Source: Spartobacteria bacterium (GTDB taxonomy: Bacteria > Verrucomicrobiota > Verrucomicrobiia > Chthoniobacterales > UBA10450). Taken from it: a DNA stretch of 64,000 bases. Below the pieces are notes generated by a model, which was given only the letters and a program-made list of their open reading frames with translations, ran no database searches and was not told the DNA's origin. Both the position numbers and the translations under genes were made by a program. The stretch lies in the NCBI GenBank assembly GCA_003167365.1, contig PMTM01000003.1, forward strand, positions 159,645 through 223,644, read 5' to 3'. Below are positions 49,601-58,200 of the stretch, in pieces; positions within the stretch are counted from its first letter, which is position 1, and every line of letters begins with the position of its first letter.

Positions 49601-51424
49601 ATTTCCTGTCGCCAGAAACGAACCGGCCGCCGTGATGGCTCCCTGAAGAATCGGATTTCCGCTCTTTTCGAGCGGAGTGGTCGCGGAATGAACACTGATG
49701 TCGCCCAAGGAGTCGAGCGTCAGGTTCTGGCCAAAGAAGTCGATGTTCGGCGCGTTGATGCCTCCCGCTCCGGCAATGAACGTCACGCTGCTTGAGCTCG
49801 AGAAATCAAAGGTCGTGGGTGTCGGGCTGGTCAGATTAATTGTCGCGCCTTGGGCGTTGAGCGTGTCCCATCCGAATATGCCGCCGCCGTTGATAGCAAT
49901 GTTTAGCGTGTTGGCCGCGTTGAAAACGATCGAGTCGCCTCCACCCGAAGGATTGGGAAACTTGCTCGAGTCGATATTGATATTGGCCAGTGACTCAATG
50001 TCGATATTCGTCGCTGTGACCAAACCGGATCCGGCTAGAAAATCGCCGCCGGAAACCGCACGAAAGTCCGTCGTGCTCTCGTCGCCGTTGACCTGAATTG
50101 TGCCCTCGGCGTACAATCTTATCTCATTCACGTTGGAGATCGGCGAAGCAAGGGTAAGCGCGGAGCCAGTACCCCGGGCATAAAAATAAAGCTTCGATAG
50201 GCCGCTAAATGCGATCTCGGGACCGAGATTAATTGACCCGGCTTGCGTTCCGATAAAAACGTTTTGCATGCCGGCGAAGGTCAACGTCCCGCCCGGCGCA
50301 CCCGAGGTAATATCGCCAACACTAACGAGACCAAGGTTTGTCGCGCCGCCGTCGATTGCTGAGACGGTTGGGTTCCCAACCAACTGCAGACTTGAGAATT
50401 TGAAGACCGCGTAAGGTCCATCCTGGCCTGGGCCTACCCCGAAGACGGATGCATCAAACGGTCGCGTCGAACCATAAATAAATTGGGGCACCGTCCCGTC
50501 CTGTGCTTGTCCCCGATAAATTTTCCCGTAATCCGTCACACCATTCGTGGTAATTGCAGGATCAGTCTGAATCAGCGTTCCTGAATTGATCACGTAAGGA
50601 TTTGGTGAGCTAATTGTCGATGGAGCACCAAATTCGCTTGGCGTTCCAGTGGGCGACCCAGACGGGGAAGGACTCGGCGAGGAGGCAGCAGTCTTTTGGT
50701 CGACCACGTCGGTGGAATCCTTCGGCGGCGGGGTGGAACTCCCGCTTACAAATTCCGCTTCCTGTTCCCGAATCACGGCCAAGATCAACGGCAAGTTCGC
50801 GAGATCAGCAAAAGGCAGGATCAGCTCTGAGGTCTCGAGAACCAGTTTTACATTGAACGGTGTCGGGCCAATCATGTGGCCATCCGGCGTGAATGTGACC
50901 ATTTCTCCACCGTGGAGAGTCATTGCTTCCTCCGGGTGACCCGCCGGATAAAACGTCCCGGTCCCTTCCAAGACCATGAATTTTATCGGTGGACCCGTTC
51001 CAAAAATGGCTGTCCCACCAGTAATGGCAGCCGTGACCGCCGCCGTCTTAACTTTGACGGAGGATCCATTTGGCGGCACTTGCATTAAGATCGAGCCTTG
51101 CCCTAAATCGAAAGCCCGCGCTCCGACGTTGAAACTGAATATGCTGTTCGCGCCCAGGCGCGTCAGCGTCTGATCGGTAAATGTGAGTTCCGTTCTCGAA
51201 TCCTGACCGGTTCGCACTGCTGTTCCTTCGCGGACATCATCATTAATAGCGGCCGATCGTGGCGTCGCGTTGGACGAGACCAGTTTTACATCATGTATAA
51301 CTTGCGTAACGCGCGCGGAATTCAGTGCGGCACCCGCTGGTTGCGCTTGCAGCAATAAGAACGAAAAGAGCAAACACGTTGCCACAAATTCGCCACTCGC
51401 TGATTTCCTAGAATATTTATTCAT
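46658..51424 (-). CDS. giant FecR-domain surface protein B (operon gene 2)
   Basis: 1,588 residues. A signal peptide (about 1-32, including CLLFSFLLLQAQPAGA) is followed by a FecR-like domain at about 36-210 (REGTAVRTGQDSRTELTFTD, RLGANSIFSF, SILMQVPPNGSSVKVKTAA, TLHGGEMVTF). A Ser/Pro-rich linker with STVVDQK-like sequence comes next, then FGAPSTISSPNPYVINSGTL, also present in protein A (TSPDPYIINNTTHFV). From about 330 to 1,510 a long beta-helix is predicted, with many GGNITLTI / NITSIGGAIT units rich in Gly, Asn, Thr and Ser. The end carries NADTMLKLYATGSNGSVNF and NYTGSGGNNSTTGIF, homologous to protein A. It probably acts as a surface adhesin or matrix protein; the secretion route is unknown. 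It starts 6 bp after gene 1. Confidence 0.85.
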   Translation of the reverse strand: MNKYSRKSASGEFVATCLLFSFLLLQAQPAGAALNSARVTQVIHDVKLVSSNATPRSAAINDDVREGTAVRTGQDSRTELTFTDQTLTRLGANSIFSFNVGARAFDLGQGSILMQVPPNGSSVKVKTAAVTAAITGGTAIFGTGPPIKFMVLEGTGTFYPAGHPEEAMTLHGGEMVTFTPDGHMIGPTPFNVKLVLETSELILPFADLANLPLILAVIREQEAEFVSGSSTPPPKDSTDVVDQKTAASSPSPSPSGSPTGTPSEFGAPSTISSPNPYVINSGTLIQTDPAITTNGVTDYGKIYRGQAQDGTVPQFIYGSTRPFDASVFGVGPGQDGPYAVFKFSSLQLVGNPTVSAIDGGATNLGLVSVGDITSGAPGGTLTFAGMQNVFIGTQAGSINLGPEIAFSGLSKLYFYARGTGSALTLASPISNVNEIRLYAEGTIQVNGDESTTDFRAVSGGDFLAGSGLVTATNIDIESLANINIDSSKFPNPSGGGDSIVFNAANTLNIAINGGGIFGWDTLNAQGATINLTSPTPTTFDFSSSSSVTFIAGAGGINAPNIDFFGQNLTLDSLGDISVHSATTPLEKSGNPILQGAITAAGSFLATGNVFTGTIHVGDSITIGGGLQAGSILADTGSIDVDDGIEAFGGSIIATQGNITTAAALQLGQNPPGTFGNITAGGNIDAEGGIFTPGDPVIVSAGGFIRTPGVITGTLQAGTDIFINNASGSLSGIGVIVNHLIAGGTLTLDNVPHITPNNGGFTGDDGITYNDFTMTVGAISSTGPAYAVLSSDGGDANPNFADSNPGNGGNITLTITAAGLTIGDGQNLDSISANGGAYNASGPFGGGNGGKIDIVSAGDVVVNNGANGIGISASTGIVSDDTSQYAGNGGTVNITSIGGAITVDGTVQVSNDDQRLDQNGTAGRASASGGNIDLQSNLSTGTGITISSGGQLLSFLNFNALNANGTPGSITLSTLGADIVLNGLVRADFGTVTLDQDDPGGSTPTITIDGGTVQAATFNINGSGDLTIGPNNATAINIFGGTWNVAHDITINAANTSFAYSFALNATAGNAINFTGGNSDVPATLTLPLSGDTTFTAGAGGINAQFTDVNYSGAGLNLMSGGDITANSITFTDGFARGNVNAAGAISITGNLWEGDITAGTSLNVGGGIIGGAITAGTTITAGQSISATSLMAGGDITAGNTSVQYITSPTGVLRVANGINPSIFSTAPGFPQGAAAPHIYTVDSIVSPNGIDFSGNQFDGIAGLSSGGLLTINANSLSFDPSTGIGPVNFNGADQNGFSNGTTPTLPGDGGNLTVNTTGTIVVNSDIEATSGYFQPVPYATPAGFGGTVDLNSSGDTVTVNNRIEVSSAEPASTIAPFRQSASGGNIKLTSGKTSGVAINVGSSAQLLSLLSAAAPGPGGKITILASASNNSGNSSSINIDNSNGLIEADGSGGTVDIEHNGDSGTININNANIRADVVKVGAFGDNGTLNIGGGTINADTMLKLYATGSNGSVNFIADVTLSGASTKIIAGNSVTIFNSVVVTVGGPAATVYTSHPNYTGSGGNNSTTGIFSGSGATTVPSGTPPPF

Positions 51425-51430
51425 ATCACT

Positions 51431-52276
51431 TCACTTCGCCTTCTCGCCGGAATTAAGCGCCGCAGTTGCAGGCGGAACCGAACCCGGTATGGCTGATGGC
51501 CCCGCCTTTTCTTGATCGATCGCCGCAACTTGCGCTGGATCGACAAGTGAGACCACCGTTCCACCCCCAAAAATTACCAGATTCGTGTCGATCAAATTCT
51601 TTTTGGATTTCTCACGCTGCTGCTTGTGACTCTCGCTCGCCATCAAACCTTCGCTGCCGAGCGGCGAAAAGTCCGTGATGAAGCGGGACGTCTTCAAGAA
51701 GCGTCCAATATCAAAATCGACCGGATCGCTCAATGCCGCTTTTGGCTGGCCGAACACCATTTGGCCGGCCTTCACCAAAATCGAGTCGCCGAGATGTCCG
51801 GGCCGATACAATCGCGCTGTCCCGTCCAAAACGAGAAACTTGTAATAGGTAGCGTGATATTCCAGAACGACCGTTGTGCCTGTTACCGCGACCGCAATTG
51901 CTCCGGCAGAAATTCGAGCGCCGTTCGCGCTCTTTGGAACCCGAAGGAGTAAGGCTCCATCTTCCAGGTTCAAATTTCGAGTTCCATCTCGGAAATCAAA
52001 CACGGCGTTGGCTCCGAGTCGCGTAACGGTCTTGTCGCTGAATGTCAGTTCCACTCGCGAGTCTGCTCCTGTGCGCACCTTGGTTCCCTCCGAAACGCTA
52101 TCATTCACCGCCGCGATTCGTGCGGCCGCGTTCGTTCCAACCAATTGCACATCTTGAATCACCCGTGTAACGCGCGCTTCAATCTTCTGCCAGGCCGACA
52201 CGCTTGGCGGACCGCCAACCGCGAAGACAACCAGATTAATCGAGACGACGAGACTGCAAACGTTGCGAGAATTCAT
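51431..52276 (-). CDS. FecR-domain secreted protein (small, operon gene 1)
   Basis: 281 residues with a signal peptide (LVVSINLVVFAVGGPPSVSA). The FecR-like domain spans about 33-210: VNDSVSEGTKVRTGADSRVE, RLGANAVFDF, ALLLRVPKSANGARISAG, VTGTTVVLEYHATYYKFLVL, LVKAGQMVFGQPK. The tail KNLIDTNLVIFGGGTVVSLVDP matches the linker of giant protein A, so this is a free-standing version of that protein's N-terminal half. It begins the operon 92 bp after rnd. Whether it has its own promoter or is read from rho-rnd is open; the gap holds a GAGGCCCAGGCCCTC palindrome without a T-run. Confidence 0.88.
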   Translation of the reverse strand: MNSRNVCSLVVSINLVVFAVGGPPSVSAWQKIEARVTRVIQDVQLVGTNAAARIAAVNDSVSEGTKVRTGADSRVELTFSDKTVTRLGANAVFDFRDGTRNLNLEDGALLLRVPKSANGARISAGAIAVAVTGTTVVLEYHATYYKFLVLDGTARLYRPGHLGDSILVKAGQMVFGQPKAALSDPVDFDIGRFLKTSRFITDFSPLGSEGLMASESHKQQREKSKKNLIDTNLVIFGGGTVVSLVDPAQVAAIDQEKAGPSAIPGSVPPATAALNSGEKAK

Positions 52277-52368
52277 AGGGGCGGCCCGATATAGTACCGC
52301 GCCAATCCTTTCTGAGGCCCAGGCCCTCTCTGGTCAAGCTCTTACGCAGTAAGCGCTAAAATTTCGGC

Positions 52369-53424
52369 TCACGCCGGAATGCCAAGCAGCTTGCGCTGCC
52401 AGGGTACGAGCAACGCTTCGGCGCTTTCTTCGTTGGCAGCCACCGCTTCCAACGCGGCTCGTGGCGCAACGACGGTCGGCTCCAATTCCAATTGAATTGC
52501 CCCTCGATCGCGGCGCCGTCTCAATTCCTCCGTCCGCTGTCTCATTTCGAAGGTCGGACGCGTGCCCAGGCGAGGTCGCCGAACGGGCCAGGCTTCTTCC
52601 GGCAATTGGAGCGCGTGCTCGGCAGCTTCCTGAAATGCGCGGCGGCGGCGCGGCGAAAAGTGCGCGTAATCGGGCCTCGCGCCTTCTGCGAAACCTTCCG
52701 CTGCGGCAAGCAGTTCGCTGTTTTGCAAAATATGGAACGGCGGGCGATCGACCGCTTCTGCTTCTTTCTCGCGCCATTGCCACAACGCGCGCAGCACCGT
52801 CGCGGACCGACCGCGCAGCGTGCCCGCGCCGGATATTCGCCACGCTTCATCGGCGTCGCGCACTCGCTCGACCGCGGCTTGCTCCAGCGCGCGCTGACAC
52901 GATTGCCGAAACCAATCCAGCCGATCGCGTTCGTGCAATTCCTTTTCCAACCGTTCGGCCAGAGGCAGCAAATAATGCGTGTCGTTAATCGCGTATTCCA
53001 CCATCTTCGGTGAAAGCGGTCGCCTCGCCCAATTCGCTTTCTGCGAACCCTTGGTGAGCTTCACTCCAAAAAAACGCTCGACCAGCGCGGCCAAACTGAA
53101 CTCGCGGATCCCGAGCAAGCGCGCGGCGATGACCGTATCGAAAATTGTGTGCGCGGTGAAATTCAAACTGCGGCGCAGCAAACGCAGATCGAAATCGGAG
53201 CCTTGCAAAACAATCTCCTTCTTCTCCAGAAGCGCGCGCAACGGCGCCAGATCGACCTCGGCCAGCGGATCGACCAAAAAATCCCGGCCCGGAACGCTGA
53301 TCTGAAGCAGACAAAGTTTTTCCCGATAACAATGCAAGCTGTCCGCTTCCGTATCGATCGCCACGCGATCAACCGAATCGATGTGCGGAAGCAGCTCTTC
53401 CAGTTGCGAAGAGTTCGTGATCAC
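52369..53424 (-). CDS. rnd: ribonuclease D
   Basis: 351 residues from a GTG at 53424, which overlaps the rho stop as GTGA. The DEDD exonuclease fold is complete: VAIDTEADSLHCY (Asp-Glu), LQGSDFDLRLL (Asp) and YAINDTHYLLPLAERL (Tyr-Asp). An HRDC-like helical domain lies at about 205-280 (AGTLRGRSATVLRALWQWRE), and a second helical region ends in an acidic tail. RNase D trims tRNA and other stable-RNA 3' ends. An open frame back to 53550 is rejected because it lies within rho. It forms an operon with rho and possibly with the FecR operon downstream. Confidence 0.95.
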   Translation of the reverse strand: MITNSSQLEELLPHIDSVDRVAIDTEADSLHCYREKLCLLQISVPGRDFLVDPLAEVDLAPLRALLEKKEIVLQGSDFDLRLLRRSLNFTAHTIFDTVIAARLLGIREFSLAALVERFFGVKLTKGSQKANWARRPLSPKMVEYAINDTHYLLPLAERLEKELHERDRLDWFRQSCQRALEQAAVERVRDADEAWRISGAGTLRGRSATVLRALWQWREKEAEAVDRPPFHILQNSELLAAAEGFAEGARPDYAHFSPRRRRAFQEAAEHALQLPEEAWPVRRPRLGTRPTFEMRQRTEELRRRRDRGAIQLELEPTVVAPRAALEAVAANEESAEALLVPWQRKLLGIPA

Positions 53425-54974
53425 CGCAGCCCGCTTAAGAGTAGCTCGGCGTTGGTCTTGGTCGCTTCGAGATTTTCGATCAACTTTTCCATTGCCTCGA
53501 TTGGCGGAAGTGCCGCCATTGTTTTCCGCAAAACCTGGACGCGTTCCCATTCGTCCGGATGATAAAGCAACTCCTCGCGCCGCGTCGCCGATTGCAAGCA
53601 GTGGATCGCAGGGTACAGCCTTTTCTCCACCAGCGCGCGGTCGAGATGCAGCTCCATGTTTCCCGTGCCCTTAAATTCCTCGAAAATCAGTTGGTCCATC
53701 CGGCTGCCGGTATCGATCAACGCCGTCGCCAAAATGGTCAGGCTCCCGCCTTCCTCGACATTGCGCGCCGATCCGAAAAACTTCTTCGGCTTCATCAGCG
53801 CTTTCGATTCCACGCCGCCGGACATGGTGCGACCTTTGCCCGGCACGAGACTGTTATATCCGCGCGAAAGACGGGTGATGCTGTCGAGCAAGATTACTAC
53901 GTCCTTCTTTAATTCCACCAATCGCTTCGCGCGTTCGAGTACCAGTTCCGCAACTTGCACATGGCGCTGAACGTTCTCGTCGAAATTCGAACTGTAAATC
54001 TGGCAATCGATCTCGCGATGCAGATCGGTGACCTCTTCGGGGCGCTCGTCCACCAGCAGCATAATGAGAACGATCTCCGGATGATTCACCCGGATCGCTT
54101 TGGCAATTTCCTTAAGCAAAATCGTCTTGCCCACGCGCGGCGGCGCCACGATCAACCCGCGCTGCCCGCGCCCGAGCGGCGCCAGAAGATCGACCGCGCG
54201 TGCGCTGATCGAATTGGTCGTCGTGTTTTCCAGCAGGATCCGACCTTGCGGAAATTGCGGAGTCAATTTTTCGAAATCCGGCGGCTCGCTCCATTGATCG
54301 GGCGCTTGCCCCTCAATCGACGTGACCTCGTCGAGCATTAGCAATTTTTCCCGATCGCGCGGCAGACGAAGTTTTCCGGCCAGTTCCTGACCCGGCCGTA
54401 GATGAAAGCGTTGAATGATCTCCCGCGAAACACAAACATCCTCGGGCACAGGCAAAAAATTCAACTTTGGCGAGCGCAATAATCCGAAAGAGTCGCCGGC
54501 TTGATCGAGAAAACCTTGCGCCGTCACTGTTCCACCGCGACTCAAAGCGTGGCGAACAAACTCCGCGATCTGATGATGACGCGAACGCGACGGATTGAAA
54601 TGCATTCCGAGTTCCTTCGCGACCGATTCCAGTTCTTCGGTCGAAGCACTTTGCAGTTGATTTAGATCGATCGGTTCAGGCGGTAGCCTCGAAGCGACTT
54701 CCGCTGGAGGCGGTGTAGTGGCGGCTGTCTCAGCCGCATCTGCTGTAGCCATGTCGCCGCTCTGCTCCGCTTCTCCCGTAGCGGCAGACGTGTCGCCTGT
54801 ATCCGGTGTAGCGACGGCTGTCTCACTCGCGAAAGCTTTCGGAGTCTCAGCCGCATCAGGAATAACCGCAGAAGTATCACCGGCGTTTCCCTCTTCGCGA
54901 ACGACCGGCGTCTCGCCTCCTTTTCCTTCGTCCGCTTGCGCCACCGGCTCTTGCGTTTTCGTCTCCTCGTCCAT
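53421..54974 (-). CDS. rho: transcription termination factor Rho with a long N-terminal extension
   Basis: 517 residues from the ATG at 54974; an in-frame GTG lies at 54980. Residues 110 onward are canonical Rho. The Rho-N helical domain is LNQLQSASTEELESVAKELG, the cold-shock RNA-binding domain includes GLLRSPKLNFLPVPEDVCVS, Walker A is VAPPRVGKT, Walker B is IVLIMLLVDERPEEV, and the Q/R loops include DSITRLSRGYNSL and PKKFFGSARNVEEGGSLTIL. The first 105 residues are low-complexity, rich in Ala, Thr, Glu and Asp. They are partly encoded by copies of a TGTAGC...GCGGCTGTCTCAGCCGC repeat (54714-54850). Such extensions occur in Rho of several phyla and can tune RNA binding or phase separation; a repeat-built origin here is an inference. 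Confidence 0.97.
   Translation of the reverse strand: MDEETKTQEPVAQADEGKGGETPVVREEGNAGDTSAVIPDAAETPKAFASETAVATPDTGDTSAATGEAEQSGDMATADAAETAATTPPPAEVASRLPPEPIDLNQLQSASTEELESVAKELGMHFNPSRSRHHQIAEFVRHALSRGGTVTAQGFLDQAGDSFGLLRSPKLNFLPVPEDVCVSREIIQRFHLRPGQELAGKLRLPRDREKLLMLDEVTSIEGQAPDQWSEPPDFEKLTPQFPQGRILLENTTTNSISARAVDLLAPLGRGQRGLIVAPPRVGKTILLKEIAKAIRVNHPEIVLIMLLVDERPEEVTDLHREIDCQIYSSNFDENVQRHVQVAELVLERAKRLVELKKDVVILLDSITRLSRGYNSLVPGKGRTMSGGVESKALMKPKKFFGSARNVEEGGSLTILATALIDTGSRMDQLIFEEFKGTGNMELHLDRALVEKRLYPAIHCLQSATRREELLYHPDEWERVQVLRKTMAALPPIEAMEKLIENLEATKTNAELLLSGLR
54714..54850. repeat. cluster of TGTAGC/GCGGCTGTCTCAGCCGC repeats in the rho 5' region
   Basis: A perfect palindrome GCGGCTGTCTCAGCCGC lies at 54721-54737, preceded by TGTAGTG and followed by CTGTAGCC. 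Related pieces follow: CCCGTAGCGGCAGACGTGTC near 54775, GTGTAGCGACGGCTGTCTCA near 54807 and GTCTCAGCCGCATCAGG near 54843. The same head and hairpin type occur at 2507-2530 and 718-770. All copies are read in frame as Ala/Thr/Asp/Glu-rich protein. Confidence 0.65.
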
Positions 54975-55289
54975 GATCACGCGCGAACAGACCCCAGCCG
55001 TCCTGTCATAATGGATTTTACCGTCGCTCTCATGCGAGATGGATTATCTGCGAAAAAATTCGGGAGAATTAGTTGGTGCTCCGTGCCGGCGAATCCGCTA
55101 ATGGAGAAATTTGCTCGAGCGCCGTTTCCGGCTGCGTCGTCAGACAGTATGGACGCCAACCGCCGCTAATTCAAGCCTTCAATGCAGCGGGTGCGTCCTA
55201 ATTTGAGGGTTGGTCGCGACGATAACCGAACTCCAGGATTGCAGGCGACATGCCTGCCCTCGCTTAACGTCTAGATTGGATAAGAGCTT
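54975..55289. other. 315-bp gap between rho and autotransporter 1
   Basis: No gene can be supported here. The side next to rho is its leader. Near the autotransporter end lies a hairpin GCAGGC-GACAT-GCCTGC (55241-55257) without a T-run on either strand. It may be a Rho-dependent or decayed terminator of the autotransporter gene or another dispersed repeat. Confidence 0.6.
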
Positions 55290-58200
55290 CTAAAAGCCGA
55301 TGCGAAATCCGCCGCTGACGGCGTTGTTGTCATAGTTGTTACGACCGAGCACGCCGTCGTAGTAAACGTAAGTCGAGAGGCGGTTGTTCCACTGCATGCT
55401 CATGCCCGTGCCGACGAGCGCGGCGTCGCGGCCGATGTCGGGTCCGCGGACGCGAAAGACAGTACCCGCGCCAGAGGCGAGCTGCGAATCAACCTGGTAA
55501 GCCTGATCGCAGTATTCGTGTTGGTAGGCCGCGCGTAATTCCGGCCGGAAGATGAAGTGGCCGGCTTTGATATCGTACGAAGCGTGTAGTCCGGTCGTGG
55601 CCCGGAACGAGTTCTCGTCCTGGTCCTGAATTATCAAAGGCGCGAGCGAACCGGTTTCAGTGAACTGGTCGATACTGACATTGGTGTACTGCACGCTTGA
55701 CCAGGTCCCGATGTTGAAGCAACCAAAGGTCCAATCGGAGCCATAAGAGATCATGGCGTTGAACTCACTGCCGTCAGTGCTGCCGCGGACGGGTTCATCC
55801 TGAAGACCCGTCCGGCGCGTGTCGTAACTGTTGAAGCCGCCGCCGACTGCGCCATCGACATAAAATTTGCTGCCGAAAAGTCCTTTACCAAAAACCGTGG
55901 CGTAAGCGCCGACCTTCCCGCCATCGACATCCACTCGTCCGTCATCGACTAGATCGGCGGTGCTCCTGGAATAACCGGCATCGATGCCGATGGCGAAGTT
56001 GTTACACAACCGATAATCGGCGCCAACGGTAACGTCACCCGTAGTGATGTCGTAACCGGGGGCATTGGAATCGTCGTTGCCCACGTTAACGAAATCGCCC
56101 GTGCCGGTGACGAACACGCCCCAGCGATTGTCGGGCGCGGGGGTATAGACATCGCGCGTGCTCTTGTCGGGCAGCGAACCTTTGCCGTCGGAGTCCTTGG
56201 TATAATCTTTCCCGCTCACTTGCGGCACGAAGCCATCGGCACAAAAACCGTTGGAGCCGGCGCGGATGTCGTCCATGCGCCGCTGCAAGTTGTCGTTTTG
56301 CACGACCGCCTGGGAGAATCCGATCTCATATATAGATGCGAGTTCTTCCGGTGCGATCAAATCGTAGTCGTGCGGCAGACTGCCTAGCGGTTCCAATACG
56401 AGGAAATTAATCAGAGGCGCCGCGGCCGGGTCGCTGGCCGCGTTATCAAGGTTGTGAGCGACGGATTTTTGATTCGGGGTCAGGCCGCCGATGTTAAATG
56501 AGCCCAAAAGGAACTCTACCATCACATCATTTGGATCGTAGATGACATGAGGTTGAAGCAGGCCCGGGAAATCGTTGTTCACGAGACTAAACGTATTAAT
56601 CCGTCCGCCGCCCGCAGTGATGATTGTCACCATGTCGCCGGGCAACGGCATGAAATTGTTGATCCGGTGGAGAGACAGAATAGTAAACCCGGGTGTGCCT
56701 GCGTTGAGATTGGCTGTGCCCGTCACCGCCATTAAATCGCTGTTCACTCCGGAGTTCGTTCCACCGATCTGCAGGCTGAGTGTGCCCGTTGCCTGGACAT
56801 AATTGCCGCCGACATCGAATGTTCGCGGGCCGTTGGCGGTTTGTAATGTAGCGCCGCCGTTGAGGATAAAGACGCTTCCGGTTCCCAGTGCGTGGAGACT
56901 GCCGGCCGCAAGCACGCCACCTTCAATGTTCGTGTCACCCGTGTAACTATTATTGCCGCTAAGGGTCAGCATGCCCGTGCCGGTCTTGGTGAGCGAGCCG
57001 CCCGTGCCGCCCCCGATTCCACCATCCTGGATCACGCCCGAGAAGATCGTGCTCGCGTTGTTACTGCCCACGGTCAGTTGGTTGGCTCCTAAGAAAACGT
57101 TTCCGCTGCCTTCGAGCGAACCAATGGTCACGCCCCCAGTAGTTTGAAAGCTGATATCCATCTCGCCATTGCCGAAAACCTCGATGCGTGATGTGCCGCC
57201 ATCGGAATTAGACTCAAAGAAAATTCCGCCTCCGCCTCCTCCGGCCGTGCCGCCATTGGCGATCAGCGTCGCACTACCCGCGATCGAAGTGTCGTCGAAA
57301 AACGTTGTGCCGCCGAATGCGCCGCTGACCGTAGCGCCGTTATTGGTGATGGTGGCACTGCCCGCAGTCGAGGTATCGTCGAAAATGGTATCGCCGCCGC
57401 CTGCGCCGCTGACCGTAGCGCCTTTGTTGGTGATGGTGGCACTGCCCGCGGTTGAGGTGTTGATGAATAGCGTTGATCCGGGGTCTGCGCTGCTGACCGT
57501 GCCGGCGTTATTGGTGATATTGGCACTGCCAGCGGTCGAACTACTGCCGAAATCCGTTTCGCCGCCGAATTCGCCGCTGACCGTAGCACTGTTATTGGTG
57601 ATGGTGGCACTGCCCGCGGTCGAGGTGTCGGAGAATGCCGTGTAGCCGCCGAACGCGCCGCTGACCGTGCCACCGTTGTTGATGATGATGGCACTGCCAG
57701 CGGTCGAGGTGTCCTTAAATAACGTGTTACCGCCTAATATGAGCACATCCGTGCCGCCATTGTTGGTAATGGTGGCACTATCCGCAGTCGAACTGTTGAA
57801 GAAAGTGGTAGAACCCGCCGATACGTCGCTGGACGCGCCGTCGTTGGTAATGGTGGCGCTGCCCGCGGTCGAGGTTCCGCTGAAATCCGTTTCGCCGCCG
57901 TGTGCGCCGCTGACCGTGGCGGCGTTGTTGTTGATGGTGGCACTACCCGCCGTCGAGCTATTGAGGAAATCCGTTTCGCCGGCTGTCGCGTTACTGTCCG
58001 TGGCGCCGTTATTGTTAATGGTGGCACTGCTCGCACTGGAGGTGCTGAAGAATTCCGTGTCGCCGCCGTCTGCGCCGTTGAACGTGCCGCCATTGTTGTC
58101 AATGGTGGAGCTGCCCGCGTTGGAGGTGCCGAGGAACACTGTGCCACCGCCCTGGGCGCCGTTGGCCGTGCCGCCGGTGTTGTTGATGGCGGCGCTGCCG

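Noticed and set aside
45631-51424. Two-partner secretion (TpsA/TpsB) reading of the giant proteins plus barrel
   Set aside because: The barrel protein (334 aa) lacks POTRA domains and FhaC motifs, and the giants lack the N-terminal TPS domain, having FecR there. Kept only as a loose analogy.
43000-51500. Plus-strand open frames of 60-360 codons opposite the FecR giants
   Set aside because: Codon-shadow frames rich in Arg/Gly or Pro/Leu with no recognisable domain; the opposite strand encodes coherent exported proteins.
41658-52276. Classical FecI-FecR iron-signalling system
   Set aside because: No sigma factor and no TonB-dependent receptor adjacent, and the FecR domains follow cleavable signal peptides rather than a cytoplasmic segment.
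54977-55159. 60-codon minus-strand frame upstream of rho
   Set aside because: No ribosome-binding site, ends inside the rho start region, no domain or composition supporting a gene.
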